Source: Rhynchospora pubera (lineage: Eukaryota > Streptophyta > Magnoliopsida > Poales > Cyperaceae). Taken from it: 64,000 bases of DNA. Under the pieces are notes generated by a model. It was not told where the DNA came from and ran no database searches. It worked only from the letters and a program-made list of their open reading frames with translations. The stretch lies in NCBI GenBank assembly GCA_028095005.1, contig CM051461.1, positions 57,889,840 to 57,953,839 of the forward strand. The letters are read 5' to 3'. Below, piece after piece: positions 46,934 to 58,802 of the stretch. A program made the position numbers and the translations under genes. How positions within the stretch are numbered: position 1 is the stretch's first letter; each line of letters starts with the position of its first letter.

Positions 46934-48989
46934 AAGAATCAACACTTCAGATGAACACAAGAGAGAAAGGAAGGTTCAGTCACTCAATTCAACAAGAAAC
47001 CTCAAAATGCATTACAAAACTTCACAATTCTTTACAAAATACGATCTTGACTTACAATATCGCCTTTTCGCTTCTTTACCTTTACAAAGTTGTGGATCAG
47101 AGAGCCTTCTCTTCTTCTATTTCCTTCTTTCTACCTATGCACGCAAGGTGCTTGTACAATTGTTTAGCCTAAAGCCTATCCTATGTGTGATTTCTGTGGA
47201 AGAAGAAAGCTTAGAAGTGGTATCGGAAGTGTGTGTGCCTCTGAAATCCGTTCCCTTTCTCTTTCTTCTACCCCCTTTTATAGGCAGCGCTGCCTTGATC
47301 CCATTGGTCGGGAGTGACAGCCTGGAGCCCGGCGGTTTCGCGTGTAACAGAATCGCTCCAACAAATTTCTGTTCGGAGAGCTCTTCCCCTCTTCTTTCTT
47401 TTTCTTGGGTACATGTGGTGTAGGGTGCACCGCCATATGTTCAGTGGGTCCATAGTTTTGTGTTTCCCTTATTGTTCTTTGAGCTCCGTGTGCACCCATC
47501 TCCTCTTCACGAAGGGGTCAGTTTTGAGGAGGAAGCATCTCAGCGCCTTTCCTTATGTTTCCTTTGTATGCACCTGATTCTCAGTAAACCAACACTCCAT
47601 CATTCTTCTTCTGCGTGTGGCTCACGAAGAACAGGTGTACCCAAGTTACCGTGCATAGGAGGGAATTCCAATTTGCCGTTTCTGCTCTTCTCCCTTTCTT
47701 CATAGACTGCTCCTCTCCATTTCTTCTTTCAAACCAATTTTCATTTGTTGCTGAAACCAAATAAATTGTTTGGACCTCTTCCCCATTGATTTTCTTCATG
47801 AAATTTTGTACACAGCTTTATAAAAATGTGTACAATCTGATGGAACCAAGAATTTTCTAAAAAGACCCCTCCACCTATTTTATTTAATTTCTCCAAATGT
47901 AAGGGTTTCTTTACATAAAATAGGATCTCTGTGGCTCATTCGATCATTCTAAAAGCACCATAATTCTCTTCATCATCTCCTGAATTTTTTGGTATTTTTC
48001 CATAATTTTTGGGGTCCATTTGCTATTTTTCATGATTTTCTCAAACTTCTCGTGAATCGGTCTGTGTCTCCAATCGCACAATTTTAGGGTCAAACAACGT
48101 GCAGTGGCTATGGAGCTCTTTGGGACGTTGACGTTCCCTGATATTTTGCATTTCTAGCATTCTATTTGGAGCTTGTATCAGTAATAATTTCACATTTTTT
48201 ATTTACATTAAAATTTTTATTTCTTAAGTTAATTTATATTTTTTGTACCGTTAATATTAATATTATTTGAACTATAAATTTGTACTCTTAATATTATTTA
48301 TAATGTTCTTATTATTTTTATTGTATAGTTAATATAATTTTGCATTTGTTCTGTAACTATTATTTAAATTTTGAAGTAATAATATATATTTGTGATAATC
48401 TAGTTTTATTTGTACTATTAATAATTTTTTAAATGTTACAATTTTTTTTTGCAGTATTATCTTATTTGAATTTATTGGCAGGGTAATTTAAATGAAGTTT
48501 TGGACTTCAATTGGGGAGATGCTCAGCATTTTTTGGAGACGCTCCCTACGGTCTCTTTCTTTTCCACCATTAATGTGGCATTGGTAGTGTATTTTTAAGG
48601 TGATCTCGTATCCATCTTCTTCATAGATATTGTATTTGAAAGTGCGGTTACATTTGCGACATGTTGCATGATAATCTCTTTTTTCTATTTCATTTTCATT
48701 AATAGGGGAATATTGTTGGTAATTTGGCCAGTACTCATCTCGGATAGCTCTTCGCTAGTTTGGCACATCACTATTGGAGTGAGAGTTATTTCATTTCTCC
48801 ATAATAGCGAATTTTTTAGGAAGAAAGATTGAGTGGGTGTTGCATATTCTGTTGGATAAAAAGTAGTTTTATATACAACTATAAAGGGTAAAAAATATAA
48901 CAAAATTAAAAGTACTATTTAAAATTATATTCCACGTGATACTTTTTCAGTCTTTATCTGCACAGCAAGTATGTCCTATTGTTTAGGGT

Positions 48990-49260
48990 AGTAGGCCGTA
49001 AACCCAAACTCAACGGTAATAACTCGCTTTTGGAAAAAAAAAACAAATTTTTTTATCTGTTTATAAAACGCGTTTAAAGGCTTCCAACTCGTTTTATAAA
49101 CGGATAGGAAGGTCTGACCAGCCTCAAAAGACGTGACTGGAGGAGTAAATTTATTCACCTTTTTACCCGTTCATAAAACCCATCGGAAGCCTTCTTATCC
49201 GTTTAATGAACGGGTAAATAGAAGAGAGAAAGCTACGCGTTCATAAAACGAATAATTACT
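48990..49260. repeat. Cluster of short CGTT(T/C)ATAAAAC motifs in both orientations
   Basis: CTGTTTATAAAACGCG, CTCGTTTTATAAACGGAT, CCCGTTCATAAAACCC, CCGTTTAATGAACGGG and GCGTTCATAAAACG occur within 200 bases. It may be the subterminal region of a decayed transposon. Confidence 0.4.
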
Positions 49261-49803
49261 CACTTTTTATTAAAATAAAAAATAAATCATTTTTCTTATT
49301 AAAATTTTAGATATCCAAATTCTTCTTTAAAATAATTTCGGATTTTTCCTTGTAAAGTGACAAGTGCTTTTGCATCGATAATATAATATTCTTGATTGGT
49401 GCTTGTGTTTTCCTTTTCTAGTACTGCCTCTACATTCTTGTTCTAAATTCAATTACAAAATATTAAGGGTGAGCTTATGTATATATTACTTGACCGACGA
49501 TTACAGATGATTATAATATAATAACTAAAAACAAAATAAAATATAAAATAAAAACAAACACATAAAAAACGGAAAGCTAATTGGAGCTCGAATCAGCGCA
49601 CAACGAAAAATGTCAAAAAACTGCTGAACAGAACAGCTATACGTGCACAGATCAAATAAAAACTAAAATGTATAAAAGCAGACATACTGATACTGGGTTC
49701 TTAAGTTGCCTCTTGTGGGCTGTCAATACAGCTCGAATACGATGTTTGATACACCGCTGGAATAGGCTGTACGCGAATACAGGCTATACATCTTATTCGC
49801 AGC

Positions 49804-50076
49804 TGGGGTGGGCAACGTTCATAACGAAAACAGAATGGTTCGTTTACCATTCTGTTTTAGTAACATTATGTATTGAACTTATTTGTTATTCGTTCCGTTT
49901 TGACGGAACGTGACAGAATGGTTATATTTGTACTGTATTTTATACAGATGAATCACGAAACACATTTCGTTATACGTTATGTTTACGAAACGAAACGAAA
50001 TTTCGTTCCGTTACATGTTCCGTTTGGACAGAACGTAACGAATTTGCATATTAACTGTATACCGCGTCCAGGCCTA
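49804..50076. mobile_element. Short hAT-like element with CGAAACG repeats
   Basis: Starts TGGGGTGGGCAACG and ends CCAGGCCTA, the style of the A/B/C family. The interior is full of ACGAAACGAAACG and CGTTCCGTTTTGACGG motifs. The flanks TTCGCAGC and TTTGCATC agree at six of eight bases. Confidence 0.5.
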
Positions 50077-50207
50077 TTTGCATCTCCCAAACAAAAAAAA
50101 AAATGCGAATTAGACAAATAAGTTGTTCGGCCCTTATTCTTTGTTCCTGCAAAACCATACAACTAGAAGAAGGAACAAGAGAATAAGCAATTGTTTTTTT
50201 GGAGAAA

Positions 50208-50601
50208 GTTTAATATGCACTATAATGCATAGGGTATTCCGTGCACCGCGGACTTTTTCGGAGGTATTTTTATAAATTGATAAATTTAATTTAACCAATC
50301 TAATCTACATATTGAAAACTCATGAAAACCAAATTTTACAATTTTTGAGATTTTATTACTATTTTTTTCGAATATTTTAAGACATTGAAAACTTGTAAAT
50401 TGTACAACATTTAAAAAATGACATGTTTTAAAAAATTCGGAAAAAATAGTAATAAAATTTCAAAAATGGTAAATTTTGGTTTGGGATGAGATTTCAATAT
50501 GTAGATTATATTGGTCAAATTAGATTTGTCAATTTACAAAAATATTTCTGAAAAAATTCGTGATGCATGAAATGTCCTATGCACTATGATACATATTAAA
50601 C
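50208..50601. mobile_element. Foldback MITE, ~394 bp
   Basis: Starts GTTTAATATGCACTATAATG and ends in a diverged reverse complement (CACTATGATACATATTAAAC). The arms match at roughly three of four bases over about 75 bp. The T-rich centre shares the internal signature of the 22-26 kb MITEs. Confidence 0.65.
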
Positions 50602-50997
50602 TTTTTTTTTTTGTGTTCCCAGTTCCAACAACTTCCAAACACAAAAATATAGGAAAGGCTGTGGCCTTATCTAAAAATAAAAAAAAAATCTCCATCCAAT
50701 AAAATAGGGATGGCTCTGTGAGACTATGACCTTATCTAAAAATTTTAAAAGCATTACTTTGCTGTCACCCATGATGCTTTCAGATGGCAAGCCGGCATGC
50801 TGCTCTCCAATGTCATCATTATAATATGCCATCTCATAAATCATAATGGAAATCAGGTTTAAGTTGACTCCGAGGTCTGTAAACTGAAACCGCAATGTTT
50901 ACATGATCTGCAAAATCAATCCTACTATTTTTCGAGACATATTGATTTATTTTATATTTATAACAGGAAATTTTAAATTATTCAGAATAGTCTAATT

Positions 50998-51140
50998 TTT
51001 TTGAAGATAAATTGGGGTCAAGTCTCCCAACTTATTTTTAAATTAAATGTCTTTCAAAGACTTCTTCGGTCGGATTTCGAACCTACGACCTTTCACTCAA
51101 GATGCATTATTTTTTGTCACTAGACCAAGAGCTGATTCTC
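50998..51140 (-). mobile_element. tRNA-derived SINE, 143 bp
   Basis: Flanked by a perfect 18-bp duplication, ATTCAGAATAGTCTAATT, at 50980-50997 and 51141-51158. On the minus strand it has an A-box-like TGGTCTAGTGAC and a B-box-like GTAGGTTCGAAATCC, and ends in a short A-run against the left duplication. Structure and polarity fit a plant SINE. Confidence 0.8.
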
Positions 51141-51167
51141 ATTCAGAATAGTCTAATTGATCTCAAA

Positions 51168-51312
51168 GCCTCTGTTTGAATGAGAGAAGAAGAAGGAGGA
51201 AGAAGGAAGAAGAAAGAAAAAAATTATAAACAATCCAAACTCTTCACAAAGTTACACACTTCCCAATACTTCTTTCCTTTTTCCTTTCTTCCCACACCTA
51301 TCCAAACGGAAC
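51168..51312. mobile_element. Possible small TIR element
   Basis: CCTCTGTTTGAATGAGAGAA on the left and CCTATCCAAACGGAACC on the right form an imperfect inverted pair around a GAAGAAG/CTTCTTTCC-rich body. It directly abuts the SINE duplication. The duplication of this element itself is unclear. Confidence 0.35.
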
Positions 51313-51672
51313 CAAAGAGAAGAACATTGTAATTAAAAATAAATATTTCAAATATTTTGTTTATGAGAAATTAAGTAATTGAATATTCAAAGATGTATGT
51401 ATATTGTGCAGATCTCAAGGTGCACTTATTTTATTGTGGCATTCAGGTCTGCGCCTAATATTGGCACCAGAGCCCATTTGGAAGGGGCGGAGCCGGTAGG
51501 GCCCTTGGCACCCTAAGATTTTAAAAATCTATAGAGAGATTTTGTATTATACTAGTGGTTGCGTCGCGCGTTGCGCGATCTATTTTTTTGTCTTCTGTTT
51601 TTGGACAGTCTTATTAATGGTAAAAAAAATAGTCTTATTAATAGTAAAAATATGATGGGAAAAGAGTGATAA

Positions 51673-54600
51673 AGAAAAGAAAGTAAAATATGATTAATTA
51701 ATAATAAATGATCATTATGAGCTTGGCTCTTCCAGTATGTTTCTTTCATACCAAAAAAAAAAATTACTGGATCCACACGATCTAGAGAAACGCAACAAAA
51801 AAATTTACACAGAACAATTAATTTGATTCATCAGAATGGAATTAAAACTAAATTCAACCAAGCTCAAAATAAGTACTCAATATATATTCTAATAAAACGG
51901 ATGATGGATTATATAACACAAAGCCTGAACACAGCTCCAAAACTACTAATTCATAGAAACAACTTCGATATCTGCACCTGTCAGTAAACCTCACCGGACA
52001 TCTCCATCTTTCCATTCTCCTTAAGTCCTTACATAGGTACACATTCCACTTGTGCAGGTCTTAATTTTCGCATGATCTTGAACATTTTAAAATATACAAA
52101 AAAAACAAAAATGGCATATTTGACTTATACAACTTCAATATATACTAATGCCACAAATTAATGTTTAGAAAACCATACCAGTAGATTAGACGAAGAGAGG
52201 TAGGATGAGGTCCAACAGCCATTTATGAGGACAGATGCATTGGATGTAAAACATCCAGAGCAACAAAAGAAGACAGTTGTACCCTGCAAATCTGTATATT
52301 GGACAAACATAAATTCACTGTTTTGATCGACATCCTTAATCATATTTTGAAGGTGGACATAAATAACTCATTGCATAATCTTGGTATTATATCAGTTTGC
52401 AAAAAATCTCACATGTCATCATCGTAAAACAAACTAAATAAAAAAATTTAAATGAAATACCTAACTGTTAAGTCTAATCCAATCTTCAGATTCGTTTTCA
52501 TTACACATACTCCTCACATATCAGATCAAGAATTTACAAAATAAACCTTCTACAAATTGAGGATCAGACAAAACCCTGAAAAAAGAAGTTAATTTAATGT
52601 TTAATAGAGAGTAAAGACAAAGGTAAAATGATAATGGTCGTAGAAAAGACATAAAAAAGAGGGGTCCAAATGTAAAATTAATGAGAGCAAAAAGTTCATA
52701 TGAAAGTGTCAGTCCAAACTATATCAGGCCATATTTTAGCAAACATTCAGACTTAGTATCTGACATGATGATATAAGGATTCGCTTACTGAAAATGTGAT
52801 CGAGTCTATAAGACAGAATAATCGCCAAAACTACTCACAAAACCAAACAATGACATCGTGATAACCCAAACTGAAATACTCCACAAAATAACACCCCGAA
52901 ATAGCAGTATTAAAAAGCCTTTAAAGTAGACCCCAAGCAAAACCCTTTGAATCAGCTTTGAAAGTTTGATGCATTTCTTTTAGTTGGCACAAACACGTTA
53001 TCCAGAGGACCCAACCAAATGAAAACAATGAACTAAATGGAAAGAGCCCTTTGTTTATATCAGGCAGTCTCTTTGTTTATAGGATAGGGCCCTTTTATAA
53101 CATCACTTTTGAATTTTAAATATATGGGATCTGGTTATTAGAGATACAAAGGAAGTAAATAAAAGAGTTTAGAATCTTGTCAAAAAAAAATTAGTAAATC
53201 TTCAGACTGATATGAATTTTTAACCAAGGGAACAAATGTGTAGCAAATCCTAGGCCAAGATGTAAGAAGGAAATACTATACAGGAAATTTTTTTTTTAAA
53301 AAAAAGAACCTTATTATTTCATAAATTCATAAAGCAACCTATGTAACTATAAAACTCATTATTTTAAGCCTAATCTAATATAATATCCACCAAAACTGCA
53401 TCTGCAAAAAAAAAATTATTCTATATTTATTCGATAACAACGGGTGTGCCTATAGTTTAATTTGTAAAATTATTTTAGGAAATCGATTATTTTTCTAAAA
53501 TTGAGAGAAAACAGGTGACAACTGACACAACTGACAGGCCCATTTAATGTGATCTTATGGAATTTTTTTTTTTATAGTAAAGTATGCACAACAAACAAAC
53601 AGTAAAGCACAATCTAACAATTTATCACAACTCACAATTGCTAAGCCTGATGAATTGGCACAATGAGAGTCGCTTCTGGTCTTCTGTTGTTACTGACACA
53701 GGAATATGAGCCTCTGCAAATTTTAAGCGTAATCAACATATAAAGTAACTGTTCATTATGCTTCGGATAACCCTTATTTTCCAATTTGATATCATTTGTT
53801 TATTCCAAATTAGAAAAATGGTTCACCTTTACAACTGTCATGGTTTGTTAATAAAATAAAGACAGCTTGAGAATAGACAAAAATAATTTAAACAACAAAA
53901 AGAAAGGCTATGTAAACTCAAACATGCATCCTGAAAAGAATGTTACGACAACAAAAGGAAAGGCTACCTAAACTCTGCTATCTTGAATAAAATATTATGC
54001 ATTTACAAAAAAAAATAATCTAAGAGCAACACGTACAGCTTGAAACTTTTCTTAAGACATTTTAACACAATGTGGTACTACGAACTGAAACACATAGATA
54101 CCAATTTTCAGAAACAAAACGAAATTATGTAAAATTCCTTAAGCACTGTACTTTCTCAAGCACTGATACACGAATGTACTTTCTCAAGCACTGTTCATCG
54201 ATTTTAAATCATATCAAAACTAAATTTTACAGCTTAAGCTCCTCCTAGAACAGTACTAAAACCATACTTTCTCAGTTGCTAGCCTACATTTGGTTGATAC
54301 AACTTTCAGTAAAATCTAACAGATCAAGTATGCACATGCAGTCCATGCACATATGCATTGTTTACCCAAGGCATCCACTCGAAACTTATTTACTTTTAAG
54401 TTATTTCAAAGTGATTACGTATTCGAAAATAACCAAACTTTTACACATGCTATCATTTGTACATTAAGATACATCTTAGTTTACGCAAAGAATATCCAGG
54501 TTTTATATTTTAAGAGAATTTGTACAAAATTAATATAAGGTAACTGTGGCATAAGAAATGTACCTTTGAGAAGTTAGCTATAGGCAAATGTACAACAATC

Positions 54601-55300
54601 TGCACCAACGTATCATGGGTTACAAACTGCATAAAAATGAAGGAATTTATGTAAGCATTATATGGGTACAGCTGACCCATATAACGAACGATCCTGATCC
54701 ATGAAAAAATTGAGCGGGCTTTTAGGAGAGGCAAATTGCATTGTCTGCATAATCAACTGTTTTAATTGGAAAAAATCTGAAAAAACCTTATCTGTAAAGT
54801 TTGATTAATCCAAGCAACGTAAGTGCAATTTTAGCAGATTACTACCTTCCAATTTCGAACAAAAATGAGAAAATAAATGATACCAATCCCGAGGCTTCCA
54901 TAGATCAGAAAGTGAGCGAAAATCAGAGACAAGGGCACTCGCCTGAAAGAAAAGAACAACAGAATTATTACCTCTCATTTCTAGCACCCAATGACGCAAA
55001 ATTAAGTGAGGAAATCTCTTTTACAATAAAATTCCTCATATTAGAAAACTGTTTGAGTTGACAAATCATTAAATCCTTAACTACCTTATTTTGCTGGTGC
55101 TTTGCCCCTCTGTCGTGATGTCGTCTCTTTCATCAAAAGGCAAAGGAACTCGATGAAAGTTATATGCTATGTAAGAAATGCACTGTCATGATCTTATTAC
55201 CTAATTCCAAAAGAAATTAAATTAATGAACAACTGAAGAAAATCTACAAAAAGAAAGGGGAAAGGGGAAAGGCTACGACATCTCAACATTCAGTCTCTGT
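51673..55300. other. Mostly non-coding; possible downstream exons of the minus-strand gene
   Basis: Short minus-strand frames with splice-like borders occur at about 54560-54735 (TMQFASPKSPLNFFMDQD, then FVTHDTLVQIVVHLPIANFS) and 55085-55150 (FDERDDITTEGQSTSK). They may be exons but I could not join them with confidence. The rest, including 51.7-54.5 kb, shows no recognised gene. Confidence 0.3.
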
Positions 55301-55309
55301 ATAGATTCA

Positions 55310-57217
55310 ACCTAATCACTTGAAATCAATCACTGGACCATACACGTAGCTCGCTTGAAAGCTATCAAAGATGCGAACCTGAATCATCAAAATATGTTAG
55401 GTTAGCCAACACCATATGTACGAAATTAACAATTCGATTTGAGCAGTGGTTTAGCAATGAAAATCGACAGTAAGTAAGATGCTTAGTGCTTACTGGTAAT
55501 AAGTGACTCTTGGAAGATACATATGCCATTGTTTGTAATGAGTGACCCTTAGTGCATAAGTATTAGATGAAGCATGGAAAAATTATTAGGGAAAAAAAAA
55601 GAAGAGACTAACATAATAAGCACAAATTATTTACTTACTCCCCCAATAATCAATTATAATTTATCAAATATTAAAGTAACATATTGTATAAGGAGAATAA
55701 ACCTACCATGGCAATTTGCTGGTATGAAATATGAGATAAAATGACCTCAACTGTAACTGATTGTCGATCTGCATAAGAATTAATAGAGTGAGCATAGATA
55801 ATATTGTAAAAAATTAATAGGAACACAGAAAATATATGCACATTATGTATAAATAGAGCTTTCCCCAATTAATCTTATTTGTGAGGTCGTTCATTTCGGC
55901 ACGTTGCTCAGCAAGTTCATCACGATCCTCCCGCATATTATCAAGTCTGAAAGAGATAAAAGGTAAAGAATTACCATACCAAACACTATCAGGATAATAG
56001 AGAGCAGAATTACCATATCATACTGGAATTTTAGTGAGGCAAGGAAGGGGAAAGAGAGAGAGCAGTAGTCAAACAGTACAGTTCAAGTAATCTGATTTCA
56101 TATATTACTTTCATATCAGATATACGTTATACTGATGCAACATACACGTAATATGAAATTCCTACAAAATCATGCTAGTATATAGAAGAACAGTAAAACC
56201 AATTACAAAATTATCTTGGCATGCAACAGATTGAAGCCGTCCACATTAATAAGAGATCAGAAGAACACCAAAGAGTTTTGTAGAAATTGACTAAAGCATA
56301 AAATTAACGATAATCAATTTGAAAATAGATTCCTATATAGCATCTAAAATAGAATGTTTAGTATAGAAAAAAAATGTAATATGAAGATAGTTTATGCTCA
56401 AACAACAATGATTTTCTAATTTGAAGAAACGAAGGCTTAATTTAAAATTTTACCTAAACCTTAATGTCGGGCAACAAAAGACTGGAGGCAGCCTCGACGG
56501 TTTAAGCGAGCAAGCGAGGTCGAGTGAGAGGAGACAGTCATGATTTGATGACGCCAATTTTTCGAACAGAACTGAACCATCACCGTTGAAACAGTGTTGT
56601 ACATCCTGACCCCAAGACCCCACCTCAAGATCACCGACGACTCCATAGAGTTCTCGGATTTGAGAAATCTCCTTCTGTTGCTCCTTCAGCGATAGCTCAG
56701 GCAATAGACCCGATGATGCCAGAGTTCTACATCCTCACCTTCCATATCGATTCACAATAAAAAAAAAAAAGATATTTGTTGAGCTCTTCAAATCACCATG
56801 GAGACGAAGAAAAACAACAGTCCGAAAAATGGATGAAGGATACCAATTGTTCTAAATTAGAAGCTAATCGATATTTAATCTGATCAATAAAAAAGAAACG
56901 AAAGACAACAACCAACAAACAGCAAGAGGAACAAAAAATAAAAAGAGAGCGACAAAGAAAGGAAGAAAAACGGTACTCAAACGAAAGAGGAGGGACCGAT
57001 CGATTCATCCATGGAACCTGTGTTGCGAGCTAATATCGGAGGCCGCCGTGATCGGAGAAGGTAGAGCAGCAACTATTTCTCTTTGTCTTGGGAATCTCCG
57101 TACAGAAGCCCAATGTCTGCGAGAAAGAGGAGAAGAGAGAGAGAGAACCGAAGTCTCTGGAGAAAAAAAGGATCGAACGGATAAAATGCATTGGATCGGA
57201 CGGTCAGGATGGTGCAT
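55310..57217 (-). CDS. Unidentified multi-exon gene, 5' part
   Basis: A pyrimidine-rich leader (57020-57200) precedes ATG at about 57010 (MDESIGPSSF). A 267-base open exon at 56460-56726 (LPELSLKEQQKEISQIRELY, then DLEVGSWGQDVQHCF, ending CCPTLR) has an AG acceptor and GT donor. It joins in phase to an exon starting 55946 (LDNMREDRDELAEQRAEMND), which is charged and coiled-coil-like. A further possible exon is 55707-55768 (RQSVTVEVILSHISYQQIAM), then about 55320-55375. I could not find the donor after the 55946 exon, nor link exon 1 surely. I do not recognise the protein; the heptad-like charged pattern suggests a coiled-coil component. No function is proposed. Confidence 0.4.
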
Positions 57218-57964
57218 GCTGATTGAACGGCTAGGATTAGATACTGTTCTAACAACTGTTTACCCACAGTTGTTTCGGATCGGATCCGAATCACGGGGAT
57301 TAAATGATTAAATGATACTAAATTTTGTTAATATATAATATATTGTATTTTAATAAAAGAGTTCAAATATAATTTAATTAAGTTTATTATTTATTCAAAC
57401 TAGTTTAATTATAATTTTTTTTAAGAGCAAATTTAGAAGATAAAAAATTACAACTAAAACATTGTTCAAATATGAAAATTTTTGCTTATTATTTTTGAAA
57501 GAAAAAATTACTTCTTTATTTATTTAATAGAATTCATGTTAAGAAAATTACTATTATAAAATATGCAATGTTATTTTTTGTTGTCAATTTTTCTACATTT
57601 TTAAATTTTCAAATTTTAGTATGCCTAAGTAAAAAATTCTGACAAAAATCGAAATCCTGGCTCCGCCCTTGCATTTGTTAATGATAATAGGAAATGACTA
57701 TAACTATCTCTACTTTCTTATAAACGAACGGATTCAAGAAGTGTTACACGCTAGATCTAATATATGTAAACACATGTTTATGTTGTTTGATCGATTTATC
57801 TATGATTAGATACCAATCACTAGACGAAATAATAATATATTTTTACTTTTCGTCTAATAATTTTTTTTGCTAGTACTAAAAAAATGTATTTATCGCATTC
57901 TGAAATATAAGATCGCTGACTTAATTACATCTTGGGTGGCATAAACGCACTGCCATGCCATCCT

Positions 57965-58128
57965 GGGATCCTTATCCCGTGCCGCGCGGCACCGTGCCGC
58001 TCAGCGAACCGAGCCGTTCGATCTGATCTGGACGGTTAGATTTTTTCAGACCTTACGACACGGGTTACATGCACGGAACACCCATGATCATTGGATTCAC
58101 GGTGCCGCGCGACACTTGATTTGAGTTC
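57965..58128. mobile_element. GC-rich MULE-type MITE (GTGCCGCGCGGCAC family), copy 2
   Basis: The 164-bp insert starts GGGATCCTTATCCCGTGCCG and ends GCGACACTTGATTTGAGTTC. The perfect 9-bp duplication TGCCATCCT lies at 57956-57964 and 58129-58137. It shares GATCTG(A)TCTGGACGGTT and GGTTACATGCACGG with copy 1 at 22941. Confidence 0.8.
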
Positions 58129-58802
58129 TGCCATCCTGCCCCTGTATTACAAAAATGTGAAAATTAATATTGAAGCATGTGCGGTCATATGGTCTCAAGA
58201 TTTTTTCCGATTTGCAATTAATGACTATATAGTTGTAGCACCGTAGGTATTTGGCGTGTTCCTTAAAATATACTATAATAATAATAATAACATATATTTA
58301 TGTATGCTCTTCGTTTAGCTCAATTATGGACAACGTCACCTTTAGCTTTAGTAGTCCCGTAAATTACGCCAACAACCCTGCTTGCTTTCTAACTTCAACG
58401 GTAAGTTCTCGTATTAAATCCTTATATACCGATCAATTAAATTGATTCAGACCCTTGAACAGTGTCTGTGTACTCGAAATTCTCCTTATTCCTGTTCAGA
58501 AATTAAATTAATCTTGTTATTTTTCTTTTTCTGACTTGGACTCCGAGTTATCAGAAATTCTTGTGAATAGTTTTAACTTATTTTAAAAACTGTTTCGTTT
58601 TATTGGAATAAAAAAAATTTTCTGGTGGTAGAATCGTACCCTGCCATGTAAGATTGAGCATTAGTTTGCTTACCAACCGGTGTCCTACATAATTACTCCA
58701 TCTTTGCCTGGGAGCGGCATCTATCTGCACAAGCTACTAGCTAGAGACCTTCTCTATACGCTGGTGCATATTTCCAAAGAGAGTAGAGAGAGGGGGAAAA
58801 AA

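Larger units (their letters stand above)
43014..48096 (+). mobile_element. 5083-bp LTR insertion, probable solo LTR (Ogre/Tat-like)
   Basis: Begins TGTCGCGGCTTTTTCG, ends GGGTCAAACA (TG...CA), and is flanked by the 5-bp duplication ACGTG at 43009-43013 and 48097-48101. Removing insert and one duplication rejoins the PMD reading frame exactly. I found no internal second LTR, no protease/RT/integrase frame and no convincing primer-binding site. One very long LTR left by recombination is therefore the simplest reading; a non-autonomous LARD is the alternative. The start with GAGTCGCTAC soon after recalls very long LTRs of plant Ty3/gypsy Ogre/Tat elements (from memory). A TATA-like GGTATATAAAGC is at about 45140-45151. 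Confidence 0.75.
42304..48598 (+). pseudogene. Plant mobile domain (PMD) gene remnant, split by an LTR
   Basis: Segments resemble the plant mobile domain (MAIL1/MAIN-type, also carried by plant transposons). Around 42368-42500: HVNVDMSLLKTLVEF and HTFHFPVVELTVTLQ, with in-frame TGA (42440) and TAG (42449). Exon 42678-42820: DVPFLYGLRMKSTAVREN...W. Exon 42913-43013: GVGRNIKLKWLRENC...LEEELDRYTR. The frame resumes after a 5083-bp insertion at 48102: AVAMELFGTLTFPDILHF then TAG. A last block near 48482-48598 has LDFNWGDAQHF. Introns at 42821-42912 and around 48180-48480 have plausible borders. Multiple stops make it a pseudogene; whether it was a host gene or transposon cargo is unclear. Confidence 0.65.
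51483..57671. mobile_element. Two facing hAT-like termini 6.2 kb apart
   Basis: AAGGGGCGGAGCCGG at the left and CTGGCTCCGCCCTT at the right are inverted and resemble the ends of the 19420 element. The flanks CCATTTGG and GCATTTGT agree at six of eight. They may be the ends of one element enclosing the minus-strand gene below, or two unrelated fragments. Confidence 0.25.

Noticed and set aside
48600..48700. Minus-strand CRKCNRTFKYNIYEEDG-like peptide
   Set aside because: Has a zinc-knuckle look but is under 35 residues, with stops on both sides; not enough for a call.
58680..58802. Upstream extension of the NLR ORF to 58680
   Set aside because: The frame is open but begins at GTG and lacks coding character; MAETAVNF at 58803 matches the family's usual N-terminus.
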